A stretch of 64,000 nucleotides of DNA from assembly GCF_900101745.1 (NCBI RefSeq), contig NZ_FNAD01000010.1, positions 62,001-126,000 on the forward strand, given 5' to 3'. A program made the translations under genes and the position numbers. Below the pieces are notes generated by a model. It saw only the letters and a program-made list of their open reading frames with translations. It ran no database searches and had not been told where the DNA came from. Origin of the DNA: Glycomyces harbinensis. GTDB lineage: Bacteria > Actinomycetota > Actinomycetes > Mycobacteriales > Micromonosporaceae. Shown piece by piece: positions 1 to 11,221 of this stretch (the stretch's first letter is position 1; every line of letters starts with the position of its first letter).

Positions 1-719
1 GACCCGCCGATGTCCACGGTGTACGTGGTCAGGAACGAGCCGATCGGCGTGGCCGCCGAGGCGCCGAGGCAGGTGGCGGCGGCGAACAGCAGCAGCCGCA
101 GGTCGAAGCCCCTGGCGTCGGCCTTCTTGGGCCGCACCGCGGGCTTGCCGAGCCCGGCGAGCGGGATGAGCGCGAGCAGGACCAGGGCGGCGCCGAGCAC
201 GAACGCCCACCGCCATCCGAGGGTCAGCGCCACGGCCGGGACGCTGAGCCCGCCGAGCATGATGCACAGCGGCACCGACGCCTGCTTGGCGCCGAACAGG
301 AGTCCCCTGCGGCCCATGGGCGCCCACTCGGTGAGCACCGTGTTGGACGCGAGCTGGCCGAGCCCGTTCGCGGGCGCGCACAGGATCATGAACGCCGTCA
401 AGACCGCCGGGTGGTGCGCGAAGGCCGCGATCCCGAGCATCGCCGCGGCCGAGAGCGCGACGGCGATCCTCGCCGTGATGAGCGCGCCGAACCGGTCGAC
501 GAGGCGCCCCGAGGGCACTGTGGTGAGTGCGGAGACCGCGAAGTAGAGCCCCGAGACCAGGCCGATCGCGCTGACGCTCATGCCCAGTTCGCCCGAGACC
601 TGGACGGCGAGCCCGCCGAAGAGGAACAGCGGGAGGACGGCGGCGACCTGGACGCTCATGGCGGTCACGACGGTCGTGGAAGTCCTGGGGGCCGTGGGGG
701 CTGCGGTGGCGGTGGGCAC
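1..719 (-). CDS. MFS transporter, 3' end outside window
   Basis: This is the N-terminal part (about 239 codons) of a major facilitator superfamily membrane transporter; the rest lies beyond base 1. The translation shows successive hydrophobic helices. Between helices 2 and 3 lies the MFS loop motif A region (read as PSGRLVDRFGAL), followed by helices rich in Gly and Ala. GTG at 719 gives the longest reading frame with a Thr/Pro/Ala-rich lead-in; ATG at 659 is an equally good start that places helix 1 right after the N-terminus. The substrate cannot be told from this fragment. It is transcribed away from the IclR-type regulator starting at 1335, and such divergent pairs are often regulator and target; that link is an inference. 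Confidence 0.85.
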   Translation of the reverse strand, partial: MPTATAAPTAPRTSTTVVTAMSVQVAAVLPLFLFGGLAVQVSGELGMSVSAIGLVSGLYFAVSALTTVPSGRLVDRFGALITARIAVALSAAAMLGIAAFAHHPAVLTAFMILCAPANGLGQLASNTVLTEWAPMGRRGLLFGAKQASVPLCIMLGGLSVPAVALTLGWRWAFVLGAALVLLALIPLAGLGKPAVRPKKADARGFDLRLLLFAAATCLGASAATPIGSFLTTYTVDIGG

Positions 720-1334
720 GTCGGCAACCGTACTCCAAGCGGCCGAATCGTCCCAGATCCTGTTCACATACAGGGATTTAGCGCTATGCGTAGCCAGTAC
801 GGGTGAACCGTCTTGACGCGACCACACAGCGTGTGCGACGGTGGACTCGGCCTCGCATTTCGGGCTTCAGAAGACCGCGTCACCCAGTCGTTCCCCGCCC
901 CGGTTCCGTCCGCGATCAGCCCTTCCCCTTGCGGGGGAGACGAAACGCGGCGGCCCTGGTGGGAGGGAGCCGCCGCGTTTCGGTTATTCGAATGTCCGCG
1001 GAGGCGACGAGGAAGTTTGGTGGGGACTCGACGCCGCCGCCGCGGGTTGTCCGCGACCGGCAAGCCGGTGCGCGAACGGTGCTGACACATAGATACTGCC
1101 TTGAATGCGACGGTGACGCAACCGGCTGTTGTTTATATAGTTAGATCACGGCCGACCTGGCCGGTGCCGGACCCGGCGCCGAGCCTTCGGGTCAACGGCG
1201 GCAATTGGAGCGGCGGCATGGTGGAGCAGCGGCGACCAGGAGACGAGTCGCGCAGGGGCGACCCGGGCGAGTCCGGCGCGCGCTCGCGCGTGGGGCGCTC
1301 CAGGCCCGATCGACCGAATATCAAGGCCCCCAAA
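720..1334. other. Divergent intergenic region, 615 bp
   Basis: This gap separates the MFS gene from the IclR-type gene. No convincing reading frame occurs: the short open frames overlap one another on both strands and their codons are not biased. It holds a perfect hairpin at 941-982 (listed separately) and an AT-richer patch around 1128-1145 that could hold a promoter for the regulator, but I cannot fix -35 and -10 boxes. Confidence 0.6.
941..982. terminator. Perfect 14-bp hairpin, terminator-like
   Basis: Bases 941-954 and 969-982 are exact reverse complements (arm CGAAACGCGGCGGC) separated by 14 bases. Only a short T-containing run follows on the + strand. A strong terminator-like hairpin between two divergent genes has no obvious transcript to end, so an unannotated short RNA is possible. 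Confidence 0.5.
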
Positions 1335-2114
1335 ATGGCCGGAATACATCCGGCGCAGGCCGAACCGACCAAGATGATCCAGAGCGTCCAGCGGGCGCTG
1401 CGCATCATGGAGCTCGTCGGCCGCCACGCGGACGGCGTCTCCGCGCCGCGCATCGCGTTCGAGTGCGGCCTCAACCGGGCCACCGCCTACAACCTGCTGC
1501 GGACCCTCGTCTACGAGCGCTACCTGCGCCGCGACGACGAGGGCCGCTACTCCCTGGGCCTGGAGGTCTCCGACCGGTACTCCGAGCTGACGCGCGCGAT
1601 GGCGGGCCCGAGCACCTGCGGGCAGTACATGCGCCGCATGTCGACCGAGACGGGCTACTCGACCTTCGTGGCGCGCTTCGTCGAGGGCCGCCCCGCGGTC
1701 ACCGACGTCATCGAGGGCAACAAGAGCCCGCACGTGGAGGACCTCATCGTCGGCTTCGACGACGGCGCCCACGCCACCGCGCTCGGCAAGGCCCTCCTGG
1801 CGACGCTCCAGCCGATGGACCGGGCCCGCTTCCTGCGGTCCGCCGGGATGCGCAAGTTCACCGGCCACACCCTCACCGAGCCCGACGCGTTCGAGTACGA
1901 CCTCGCCGTCTACGGCGAGTCCGGCGTGTACGCCGAGATCGGCCAGTTCAAAGAGGACGTGGCCTGCGCCGGGGTCGTGATCCGCGAAGGGGAGGCCCCG
2001 GCCGAGCGGATCGTCTTCGCCGTCGCGCTGCCCCTGGAGGACCTCCGCAACACCTGGCCGATCCTCACCCAGCGCCTGCGCGAGGCCGCCGCCGAACTCC
2101 AACCGCTGCTCTAG
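1335..2114 (+). CDS. IclR family transcriptional regulator
   Basis: The 259-residue product has the usual IclR size. Residues about 13-70 form the N-terminal winged helix-turn-helix (motif RALRIMELV, then the recognition region NRATAYNLLRTL). The remainder is the C-terminal effector-binding domain, including the conserved HATALGKALLA stretch. IclR proteins act as dimers, usually as repressors of a neighbouring catabolic or transport operon in response to a small molecule. The open frame extends upstream to 1101, but those codons give a low-complexity, Arg-rich lead with no homology. The ATG at 1335 gives the family's normal length, although no clear Shine-Dalgarno precedes it. The divergent MFS transporter gene is the likeliest target (inference). 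Confidence 0.85.
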   Translation: MAGIHPAQAEPTKMIQSVQRALRIMELVGRHADGVSAPRIAFECGLNRATAYNLLRTLVYERYLRRDDEGRYSLGLEVSDRYSELTRAMAGPSTCGQYMRRMSTETGYSTFVARFVEGRPAVTDVIEGNKSPHVEDLIVGFDDGAHATALGKALLATLQPMDRARFLRSAGMRKFTGHTLTEPDAFEYDLAVYGESGVYAEIGQFKEDVACAGVVIREGEAPAERIVFAVALPLEDLRNTWPILTQRLREAAAELQPLL

Positions 2115-2191
2115 CCGGGCAACCCCGCCGCATCGGGCGCGCGTACTGAGGGGGTCGAAGTACCGACCCCTTCTGAGAGGACAGCCTTCCG

Positions 2192-3415
2192 ATGCAGCGG
2201 ACCACCACCGCGGGCCTGATCGGCCTCGCGGTCATCCTGGCGGCCACGGCCGCCTGCTCCGACGACTCCGGAGCCGACGCGGCCGGCGGTGACGGCGAGC
2301 CCGCCGGCGCGGGGGAGGAGTTCGACGGGCCGCGCCTGGTCGACATGGTCAACGAGAGCGCCCGGCTCCAGTACGAACTGGAGAGCGCCGAGATCCGGAT
2401 CATCAAGAACTGCATGGAGCTCCAGGGCTTCACCGTCCACGACCAGTTCTGGTTCACGGCCGGCGAGCCCGCGGAGCAGGACGCGCTGTTCGGCGCCGAC
2501 GACTGGGGCGACTGGATTCCCGAGGTCGAGGAGGCCGCCGAGTTCGGCCTCGGCCACTGGGCGTACAGCGACGAGGGCCAGTCCGACGACGCCCTCGAGG
2601 CCTACTACGAGCACCAGGGCATCGACCCCTCGGCGGAGGAGGCCATGGCCTCGGGCGACGGGGGTGGGGGCGCGATGCCCGACAACAGCGCGTTCGAGGC
2701 GCTCAGTCCCCAGGAGCAGTACGACTGGTACGTCGCCTACTGGGGCGAGGAGGCCGCCGCGCAGGAGAACGGCTACCTGATCGGCGAGGACCGGCCGGAT
2801 TCCGGCGGCGAGGCCACCGACGGCGAGATCGAGCTCGGCGGCGACTTCGACTACGTGCAGGCCGAACCGGGCGGCTGCCAGCGCGAGATGATCGACGCCC
2901 TCTACGACGACCTGCAGCTGGTCGTGGACTCCGAGGGCGAGGGCGACGCGGACCGCACGGCGGTCTGGACCTGGGTCCCGGTGAACCCCGTGGACGACTT
3001 CGCGGTCTACGAGGAGTTCGACGTCCTCTACGGCGAGCGGCTTGCCGCGGTCCAGGGCGAGCTGGTCGACTGCCTCGCCGAGCACGGCCGCCCCGGCTGG
3101 GAGTTCGACGAGGAGGGCTCCCTGCCGATCTCCGACTACCTCTACGAGCTGTACGACGGCGAGGTGGACGTCCACGAGCACCCGGACCTGCCCGGCGACG
3201 CCCCGTCCGACTACGAGGGCAAGAAGGCCTTCGAGATCGCGTTCGCCGTCGAGCTCGCCGAGTGCGGCGACGAGACGGGCTACCGCGAGACGGCGGCGCA
3301 GGCGTGGGCCGACACGCAGAACGAGTACTACCTGTCGATCGAGACGTCGGTGTACGCCTGGCAGGACCAGATCCGCGGCATCCTCGAGACGGCCCAAGAG
3401 GTCATCGGGGGCTGA
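2192..3415 (+). CDS. Secreted acidic lipoprotein of unknown function
   Basis: I do not recognise a family. The 407-residue product starts with a lipoprotein signal: positive QRR-like N-terminus, hydrophobic core and a lipobox ending in Cys22 (ATAAC). The mature protein should therefore be diacylglycerol-anchored on the outer face of the membrane. A Ser/Gly/Ala/Asp linker follows. The body is strongly acidic (many Glu, Asp, Tyr and Trp) with a few Cys that may pair (for example in NCMELQG, GGCQRE, VDCLAEHG and AECGDE). A good Shine-Dalgarno (GAGAGGA near 2175) supports the start. It follows the IclR gene by about 77 bp on the same strand and could be its own unit. Confidence 0.75.
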   Translation: MQRTTTAGLIGLAVILAATAACSDDSGADAAGGDGEPAGAGEEFDGPRLVDMVNESARLQYELESAEIRIIKNCMELQGFTVHDQFWFTAGEPAEQDALFGADDWGDWIPEVEEAAEFGLGHWAYSDEGQSDDALEAYYEHQGIDPSAEEAMASGDGGGGAMPDNSAFEALSPQEQYDWYVAYWGEEAAAQENGYLIGEDRPDSGGEATDGEIELGGDFDYVQAEPGGCQREMIDALYDDLQLVVDSEGEGDADRTAVWTWVPVNPVDDFAVYEEFDVLYGERLAAVQGELVDCLAEHGRPGWEFDEEGSLPISDYLYELYDGEVDVHEHPDLPGDAPSDYEGKKAFEIAFAVELAECGDETGYRETAAQAWADTQNEYYLSIETSVYAWQDQIRGILETAQEVIGG

Positions 3416-3477
3416 GCCACCGCAACCGAGTGCTCAGCGGTGGCCTGCGGACCGACGTTCGCAGGCCACCGGGACCG

Positions 3478-3861
3478 CTACTCGGTGAACCCCTGGTAGG
3501 AGCACCCGGCGATGGCGTGGCACAGGCGCATCCGGTAGGCGACGAGTTCGAGCACGTTGTAGTTGAAGCTCACCGGGTTGCCGTCGCCGGCCCCGTTGTG
3601 CTCGCACCGCAGCGTGGCCCAGCCGTGTGTCGGCGTGTACACCTGGAGGCACCCCTCGGGCCCGTAGCCGTCGGCTTGGTCGTCGTAGATCTTGAAGACG
3701 TCGCCGTCGTCCACGTGGACCATGTGCGCGACCTGCCGGCCGTCGATGTCCGAGAGCAGCAGCAGCGTGTTGCCCGCGAAGGCCGGGCTGGTGGTGCTCA
3801 GCAGCACCGTGACGCCGAGGGCGAGCGTGAGCCCCAGGCGCATTGTCCAACGCTTGATCAT
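3478..3861 (-). CDS. Small secreted protein, unknown family
   Basis: The 127-residue product has a classical Sec signal peptide: MIKRW start, hydrophobic core of about 20 residues and an AFA cleavage site near residue 29. The mature part of about 98 residues carries four Cys (GCLQV, RCEH, LCHAIAGC), enough for two disulfides, as expected of an exported protein. A strong Shine-Dalgarno (GGAGGA) sits just upstream of the ATG. It is convergent with the lipoprotein gene ending at 3415. No catalytic motif is visible and I assign no function. Confidence 0.75.
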   Translation of the reverse strand: MIKRWTMRLGLTLALGVTVLLSTTSPAFAGNTLLLLSDIDGRQVAHMVHVDDGDVFKIYDDQADGYGPEGCLQVYTPTHGWATLRCEHNGAGDGNPVSFNYNVLELVAYRMRLCHAIAGCSYQGFTE

Positions 3862-4077
3862 GCGTGTTCCTCCTTGTACCGCAAGCGATCACCTCGATGG
3901 TGTCGAGATGACTTCGCGGTGGGAGGACGTTCCCTGCGTCACACCGGTTGCCTCAATGGACAGGTGTCCTCCCGCACCGTTCCCGGAAAGCATTGCCGCC
4001 CGCGGATCGTGTCCACGGGCCGCCGCACTGACGTAGTGGTTCGTGGCGATGTGCCACATCGCCTGTATCGTCGGTCT

Positions 4078-4230
4078 ATGGGCGAGACGATCATCAAGGA
4101 GAAGGTGAAACGGGGAATGGCGGGCACGCCCCCTCTGGACTACCGCCGGTTGCGCGCCGACCTGGACGAAGCCTTCGACACCGAACTGAGCGACCCCTAC
4201 GAGCGTAGCGATGACTGTTCGAGCCGCTGA
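4078..4230 (+). CDS. Small antitoxin-like ORF, possibly orphan
   Basis: This 50-codon frame has strongly GC-biased third positions and a leaderless promoter signature: TATCGT at 4066-4071 lies exactly six bases before the ATG. The product is charged, with a basic N-terminal half (IIKEKVKRG) and an acidic tail (DLDEAFDTELSDPYERSD). This is typical of type II antitoxins, which bind DNA by the N-terminus and toxin by the tail. An ATG at 4211 overlaps its 3' end, as a toxin gene would, but that frame runs into the kor terminator without resembling a toxin. It is either a solitary antitoxin, a remnant of a lost pair or an unrelated small protein; the assignment is weak. Confidence 0.45.
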   Translation: MGETIIKEKVKRGMAGTPPLDYRRLRADLDEAFDTELSDPYERSDDCSSR

Positions 4231-4265
4231 GCTCGCTGGTGCAGGTCCATGCCGTCTAGCGAAGC

Positions 4266-4299
4266 GGAAGGGCCGACCCCCGCGGGGGTCGGCCCTTCC
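4266..4299 (-). terminator. Rho-independent terminator of the kor operon
   Basis: Bases 4266-4281 and 4284-4299 are exact complements (16 bp) closing a minimal loop. It lies just downstream of the korB stop codon. Without a long T-run this is the typical actinobacterial form. It could also stop transcripts of the small + strand ORF ending at 4230. Confidence 0.85.
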
Positions 4300-4310
4300 C
4301 CTTGTGTCCC

Positions 4311-7191
<2,881 letters not shown>

Positions 7192-7579
7192 CTAGTTCTC
7201 CTCATGCGGGTTCTGGTGCACGCAGGACTGCGGCGTTTCGGGCTGGGGAGCGGGGGGCTCCGCCAGGTCTTACTTGCGATGCTACGCGGCGCCCGCGGCG
7301 CGATGCCAATGCAGCGCGGCGTGCGCGATGTAGGCGACACCACTTGACGACATACCTCTCACCTGCTGGGATAGGACAGCCTAACAAGTGACGTGGACCT
7401 CTCGATCCGGCTGTGCCGACGCCGGATCCGAACCGGCGGCGCGTCCTTCCATCGTCCCGGATCGTGGGCTCTCATGGGGTCCGGCGACACGCCGCGGACC
7501 GCTCGCGGCCGCGGATCGGACTCGCGTCCCGGCCGAGTCGACCGTACTTTCTGGAGCGGCGCTGCCAGGAGCGGCGCGG
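7192..7579. other. Intergenic region upstream of korA, 388 bp
   Basis: No credible gene is seen. On the - strand a TAGGCT hexamer (complement of 7378-7383) could be the -10 box of the kor operon, but no good -35 accompanies it. The remainder is GC-rich sequence without clear repeats. It also holds the 3' flank of the membrane protein gene ending at 7580. Confidence 0.4.
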
Positions 7580-8485
7580 TCAGGACCCGCTGGAGGAGGT
7601 GCCGGCGCTCGTGCCGGCGTCGGTGGTCGGGGTCTCCGACGGCGTGGAGCTGCTGGAGCTCTCGTCGGCGGTCGGCTCGGCGGTCGCGCCGTCGTCGACG
7701 AGCACGAACAGCTCCTCTTCGGCGTCCCACTCGTAGTCGGCCGTCCAGGCCGCCTCGGCCCCGTCGAGGCCTTCGACCGCGACGATCCCGTCCTCGACCG
7801 AGGTGACGGCGGTCAGCTCGTGCTCGCCGTCCGGCTGCCACACCCACCCGAAGGAGGCCAGCACCGGACCCTCGTCCGCGTCCTCCTCCATCGTGAACGC
7901 GGCGACGCCGATCAGCTCGTCGCACCGCAGCGCCAGGATCGTGTCGTTCTCGCCGTCGCCGTCGGCGTCGCCCTCGGTGACGCCGACGATGCTCCAGCCG
8001 GTCTCGGCCGTGATCTCCCACGACTCGAAGTCCGCGGCCTGCGCGCCCTCCTCGCAGGAGTCGGCCCAGTCGCCTTCGAACGGGCCGCTGACGATCAGCG
8101 CCTCGAGGTCGTCGGCGGGCGGCGGGGGCGTGGAGACGGTCGACTCGCCGCCGGACATGCCCGGCGAGGCCGGGTCGCCGGGCCACGCGCTCGGCGACTC
8201 CTCCGAGGTCGCGTCGCCCACGGCGGCACTGCCGGCGTCGGGGGACTCGGGCCCGCCCGAGAGCGGGCCGAGGGTCTGCGCGACCGCGAAGCCGCCCGCG
8301 GTGACCGCGGTGCAGGCGCCCACGACCGCGGCGAGCGAGACGAGGCGGCGCCGGCGCAGCGCGGCCGGGCCGCGCATGATGAGGTCGTTGACCGGCGGGG
8401 GCGGGAAGTGCGCCGCCGATTCGGCCTTCAGGCTCGCGAAGGCCTCCGCGACCGCGCGGTCGTCATCGTGGGGGTCGATGGTCAT
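7580..8485 (-). CDS. Membrane-anchored partner of the ECF sigma factor
   Basis: The 301-residue protein has a short cytoplasmic N-terminus (about 45 residues) and one membrane helix (LVSLAAVVGACTAVTAGGFAVAQ, roughly residues 50-72). A Pro/Ser/Gly-rich linker follows, then an extracytoplasmic domain of about 150 residues and a Ser/Thr tail. Its ATG overlaps the stop codon of the sigma gene (ATGA at 8482-8485), so the two are co-translated; this position is typical of anti-sigma factors. I do not see the His-x3-Cys-x2-Cys motif of zinc anti-sigma proteins. An anti-sigma role is inferred from context only. It may instead be a surface protein under control of the sigma factor. Confidence 0.7.
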   Translation of the reverse strand: MTIDPHDDDRAVAEAFASLKAESAAHFPPPPVNDLIMRGPAALRRRRLVSLAAVVGACTAVTAGGFAVAQTLGPLSGGPESPDAGSAAVGDATSEESPSAWPGDPASPGMSGGESTVSTPPPPADDLEALIVSGPFEGDWADSCEEGAQAADFESWEITAETGWSIVGVTEGDADGDGENDTILALRCDELIGVAAFTMEEDADEGPVLASFGWVWQPDGEHELTAVTSVEDGIVAVEGLDGAEAAWTADYEWDAEEELFVLVDDGATAEPTADESSSSSTPSETPTTDAGTSAGTSSSGS

Positions 8486-9093
8486 GAGCGGTCCTCCTTC
8501 ACGGAAGCTCGGCGGCCCGCGGGCCGCGGCAGGCGCTGCGCGCCCGGGATCGCGCGCCTGATGCGGATCGGCATGGTGTCGGGGTCGTCGGAGGCCGCGG
8601 TCTTCGCGGACGGGGCCCCGCCGTCGGTGAGCAGCACCGCGAGCTCCTTGCGGCCGCGGTGCAGCCAGGACTTGACGGTCCCCTCGCGCGCGCCCGTCTG
8701 GGCCGCGATCGCGCTGATCGTCATGTCGGCCATGTAGTGCATGACCAGGGCCTGGCGCCGCTTGGTCGGGATCTTCCTGAGCGCGGCGACCAGCGCGACG
8801 TGGTCGGCGCTCGCGGCCGGGGCGGGCTCGGGGGCCGAGGACTTCTGGAGGAACTTGCGCGCCACCTGGTTCCGGCGGTGCCGGCTCGTCGCGAGGTTCC
8901 ACGCCACGCGGCGCACCCACGCGACCGGCTCCTCGTAACCGCCGACCTTGTCCCACCGCTGCCACGCCCGCAGGAAGGCCTCCTGGACCAGGTCCTGCGC
9001 TTCGGTGGCGTCCCCGAGGTACGCGCATACCTGGGCAGCGAGCTCCGAGAAGTGATTCTCGTAGAGGTCGGTGAACTCCGCCTCCGTTCGCAC
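8482..9093 (-). CDS. ECF RNA polymerase sigma factor, SigE family
   Basis: The product carries sigma region 2 (FTDLYENHFSELAAQ through QDLVQEAFLRAWQRW) and region 4 (KIPTKRRQALVMHYMADMTISAIAAQ, then the recognition helix GTVKSWLHRGRKEL). This is the compact layout of the actinobacterial SigE/SigE-like 70-kDa ECF group. It directs RNA polymerase to a small stress or envelope regulon. I chose the GTG at 9093, which has GGAG five bases upstream and starts just before region 2, giving 203 residues. ATG 9132 and ATG 9381 are in-frame alternatives; the region from 9381 has coding-like composition (see findings). It is coupled through ATGA to the downstream membrane protein. Confidence 0.88.
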   Translation of the reverse strand: MRTEAEFTDLYENHFSELAAQVCAYLGDATEAQDLVQEAFLRAWQRWDKVGGYEEPVAWVRRVAWNLATSRHRRNQVARKFLQKSSAPEPAPAASADHVALVAALRKIPTKRRQALVMHYMADMTISAIAAQTGAREGTVKSWLHRGRKELAVLLTDGGAPSAKTAASDDPDTMPIRIRRAIPGAQRLPRPAGRRASVKEDRS

Positions 9094-9660
9094 ATCCGCT
9101 CCAGCGCAAGTAGGGGAATCAAGGGCATCCATCGGGCCCTGTCCGTCGTGCCCGGCGGCACCCATTGTCGCTTTCGCAAAGGCGGAGACACGAGGCGGGG
9201 TCGCCATGTCGACAACGCGGTCGGCGACCGCGACGGCGCTTCCGCGACCGGCCGGGCCGCGCACGAGCGCGTCGAACTCGACGCCCACCGGCCAGGTGCC
9301 CGACGCGATCCGGGTCCACTTCGCCGAGGCTGCGGCGGGCCGGCGGTCGGCCCGGTGCAGCGGAGCGCTGGCGGCGGTCATGCGGTGATCCCATTCCTTA
9401 TGTCTGTGCTCAGCGGGCGGTACGGCCGCCCGACTGGCGCCGAACGGTTCTCGTGCGTCTTGCGGCGCGCGGGCGGCGGCCCTGGGAGCCGTCCGGCGTG
9501 AATCCTCTTCGTACAACAACACGTCCACGGGTGCCGAGCGGTTGCGCACAGTGCGCTGGAGTTCTACGAAAATTGTTCAAACCAGAACCTTCTCCGCAGG
9601 ACCGCGAAACCCGGCGTTCAGAGGTTCCCGCCAACCCCCTTGCGGCATTAGGGTGTCGGT
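9094..9660. other. Region between sigma factor and nuoA, 567 bp
   Basis: On the - strand the sigma frame stays open from 9094 to 9381 (ATG) with GC-biased third positions, so it may be a real N-terminal extension or the remnant of another gene. From 9382 to 9640 I see no gene. Its + strand end holds the leaderless nuoA promoter. Confidence 0.5.
9649..9654 (+). promoter_or_regulatory. -10 box of leaderless nuoA promoter
   Basis: TAGGGT lies exactly six bases before the nuoA ATG at 9661 and there is no Shine-Dalgarno, so transcription should begin at the A of the start codon. The -35 region is weak. Confidence 0.55.
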
Positions 9661-10029
9661 ATGGACACCTCCGGACTCGGGAATTACGCGGTATTCGGGG
9701 TGCTGCTGCTGGCCGGCTTCGCGTTCGTGGCCGCCGCCATGGCGGCGAACCGCCTGCTGCGGCCCTCCGCGCCCTCGCCGGCGAAGGGCGCGACGTACGA
9801 GTGCGGCGTCGACCCGGTCGGCAAGGACTGGGCCCAGGTGCAGATCCGCTACTACGTCTACGCGTTCCTGTTCGTGCTCTTCGCGGTCGAGGCCGTGTTC
9901 CTGTTCCCGTGGGCCGCGGTCTTCCGCGAGTTCGGGACGGCCGCGGCGGTCGAGATGGGCCTGTTCGTCGGCGTCCTCGCCCTCGGACTCGCCTACGCCT
10001 GGAGGAAAGGGGTCCTGCGATGGCGGTGA
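9661..10029 (+). CDS. nuoA: NADH-quinone oxidoreductase subunit A
   Basis: NuoA is a three-helix membrane subunit of respiratory complex I at the junction of the membrane and peripheral arms. The 122-residue product shows helices at about 8-30, 60-85 and 92-115. The conserved loop after helix 1 includes YECGVDPVG, with the Cys whose exposure changes during turnover. Helix 2 contains the [16 protein letters not shown] signature with its conserved acidic residue. It appears leaderless and overlaps nuoB by 10 bp. It heads a four-gene unit nuoA-B-C-H that lacks the other complex-I genes. Confidence 0.95.
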   Translation: MDTSGLGNYAVFGVLLLAGFAFVAAAMAANRLLRPSAPSPAKGATYECGVDPVGKDWAQVQIRYYVYAFLFVLFAVEAVFLFPWAAVFREFGTAAAVEMGLFVGVLALGLAYAWRKGVLRWR

Positions 10030-10580
10030 ACCTGCCGAATCCCGCCCGCGCCGGCGAGAACCCGAACGTCCTCGGGGAGCCGATCCGCTTCGTGCTCAAC
10101 TGGGGCCGGCGCTATTCGCTGTGGGTCTTCAACTTCGGGCTGGCCTGCTGCGCGATCGAGTTCATCGCCGCCTCGATGAGCCGCCACGACTTCATGCGCC
10201 TGGGCGTGATCCCGTTCGCGCACTCGCCGCGCCAGGCCGACCTCATGGTCGTCTCCGGCACGGTCACCGACAAGATGGCCCCGGCGATCAAGCGCCTCTA
10301 CGACCAGATGCCCGAGCCCAAGTACGTGATCTCCTTCGGCGCCTGCTCCAACTCCGGCGGCCCCTACTGGGACTCGTACTGCGTGACCAAGGGCGTCGAC
10401 CAGATCATCCCCGTCGACGTGTACGTCCCCGGATGCCCGCCGCGCCCCGAGGCCCTGCTGTACGGCATCGGGCAGCTCCAGAAGCAGATCGGCGCCGAAC
10501 CGCTTCGGCGAAGCGCGCGAGCCGGTGAATCGGCGCCGCGCAAGCCCGGCCTGCGCCCGCTGCTGAGGAGGCCCCGATGA
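10020..10580 (+). CDS. nuoB: NADH-quinone oxidoreductase subunit B
   Basis: NuoB holds the terminal [4Fe-4S] cluster N2, which passes electrons to quinone. All four cluster Cys are visible: the adjacent pair in GLACCAIEF, one in [10 protein letters not shown] and one in [11 protein letters not shown]. The 186-residue length is normal, with a variable basic C-terminal extension of about 30 residues rich in Arg and Pro. GAGGAAAGG precedes the ATG, which overlaps the nuoA stop. The stop overlaps the nuoC start as ATGA. Confidence 0.95.
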   Translation: MAVNLPNPARAGENPNVLGEPIRFVLNWGRRYSLWVFNFGLACCAIEFIAASMSRHDFMRLGVIPFAHSPRQADLMVVSGTVTDKMAPAIKRLYDQMPEPKYVISFGACSNSGGPYWDSYCVTKGVDQIIPVDVYVPGCPPRPEALLYGIGQLQKQIGAEPLRRSARAGESAPRKPGLRPLLRRPR

Positions 10581-11221
10581 CCGACCCGCAGACCCAGGCC
10601 CCCGCACCCGACCCCTGGCACGGCCGCGTCGGCGCCGCCCTCGGCCTCGACGACACCGGTACCGACGGCCCCCGCGCCGTCGCGGACGTCGACGCCAAGG
10701 ACTGGCGCGAAGCCGTCCGCATCTGCCGCGACGACCTCGGCTGCGACTTCTTCGACTGGCTCTCCGCCGTGGACGAGGGACCGGCGGACCCCGAAGGCGG
10801 GCGCCCCGGCGGCTTCCGCGTCGTCGCCCACCTCTGGTCGGTCGCCGAGCGCCGCGGCGTGCTGCTGCGCGCACTCCTCGCCGAAGGCGCCGTCGACTCC
10901 GTCACCGACCTCTACCCCGGCGCGGACTGGCACGAGCGCGAGACCCACGAGATGTTCGGCGTCGACTTCCCCGGCCACCCCGACCTCAAGCCGCTCCTGC
11001 TCGCCCCCGAATTCGAGGGCCACCCCCTCCGCAAGGACTTCGTGCTCGCCTCCCGCGTCGTCAAGGCCTGGCCCGGAGCCAAGGAACCCGGCGGCGACCG
11101 CCCGACCAAGCGCGCCCCCAAGCGCCCGCCCGGCGTCCCCGACGACTGGATCGAACCCGAGACCCGGCCCGCGCCCTCGACCCGGCGCCCGGACCCGCCG
11201 GAGGCCCCCGGTGCTGCTTGA
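10577..11221 (+). CDS. nuoC: NADH-quinone oxidoreductase subunit C
   Basis: This 214-residue product is the 30-kDa subunit of the complex-I peripheral arm, which contacts NuoD and NuoB. The family signature is near residue 120 ([16 protein letters not shown]), followed by the usual EGHPLRKDF. The C-terminus carries a basic Pro-rich extension. It is translationally coupled to nuoB (ATGA) and overlaps nuoH by 11 bp. NuoC normally works with NuoD, but nuoD is not present here, so the partner must be encoded elsewhere. Confidence 0.92.
   Translation: MTDPQTQAPAPDPWHGRVGAALGLDDTGTDGPRAVADVDAKDWREAVRICRDDLGCDFFDWLSAVDEGPADPEGGRPGGFRVVAHLWSVAERRGVLLRALLAEGAVDSVTDLYPGADWHERETHEMFGVDFPGHPDLKPLLLAPEFEGHPLRKDFVLASRVVKAWPGAKEPGGDRPTKRAPKRPPGVPDDWIEPETRPAPSTRRPDPPEAPGAA

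Noticed and set aside
803-1144. Short overlapping + strand ORFs
   Set aside because: Several frames are open at once, none shows codon bias or a ribosome site, and a terminator-like hairpin cuts through them.
7400-7480. tRNA-like T-loop (GGTTCGGATCC on the - strand)
   Set aside because: No matching acceptor, D or anticodon arms can be drawn around it.
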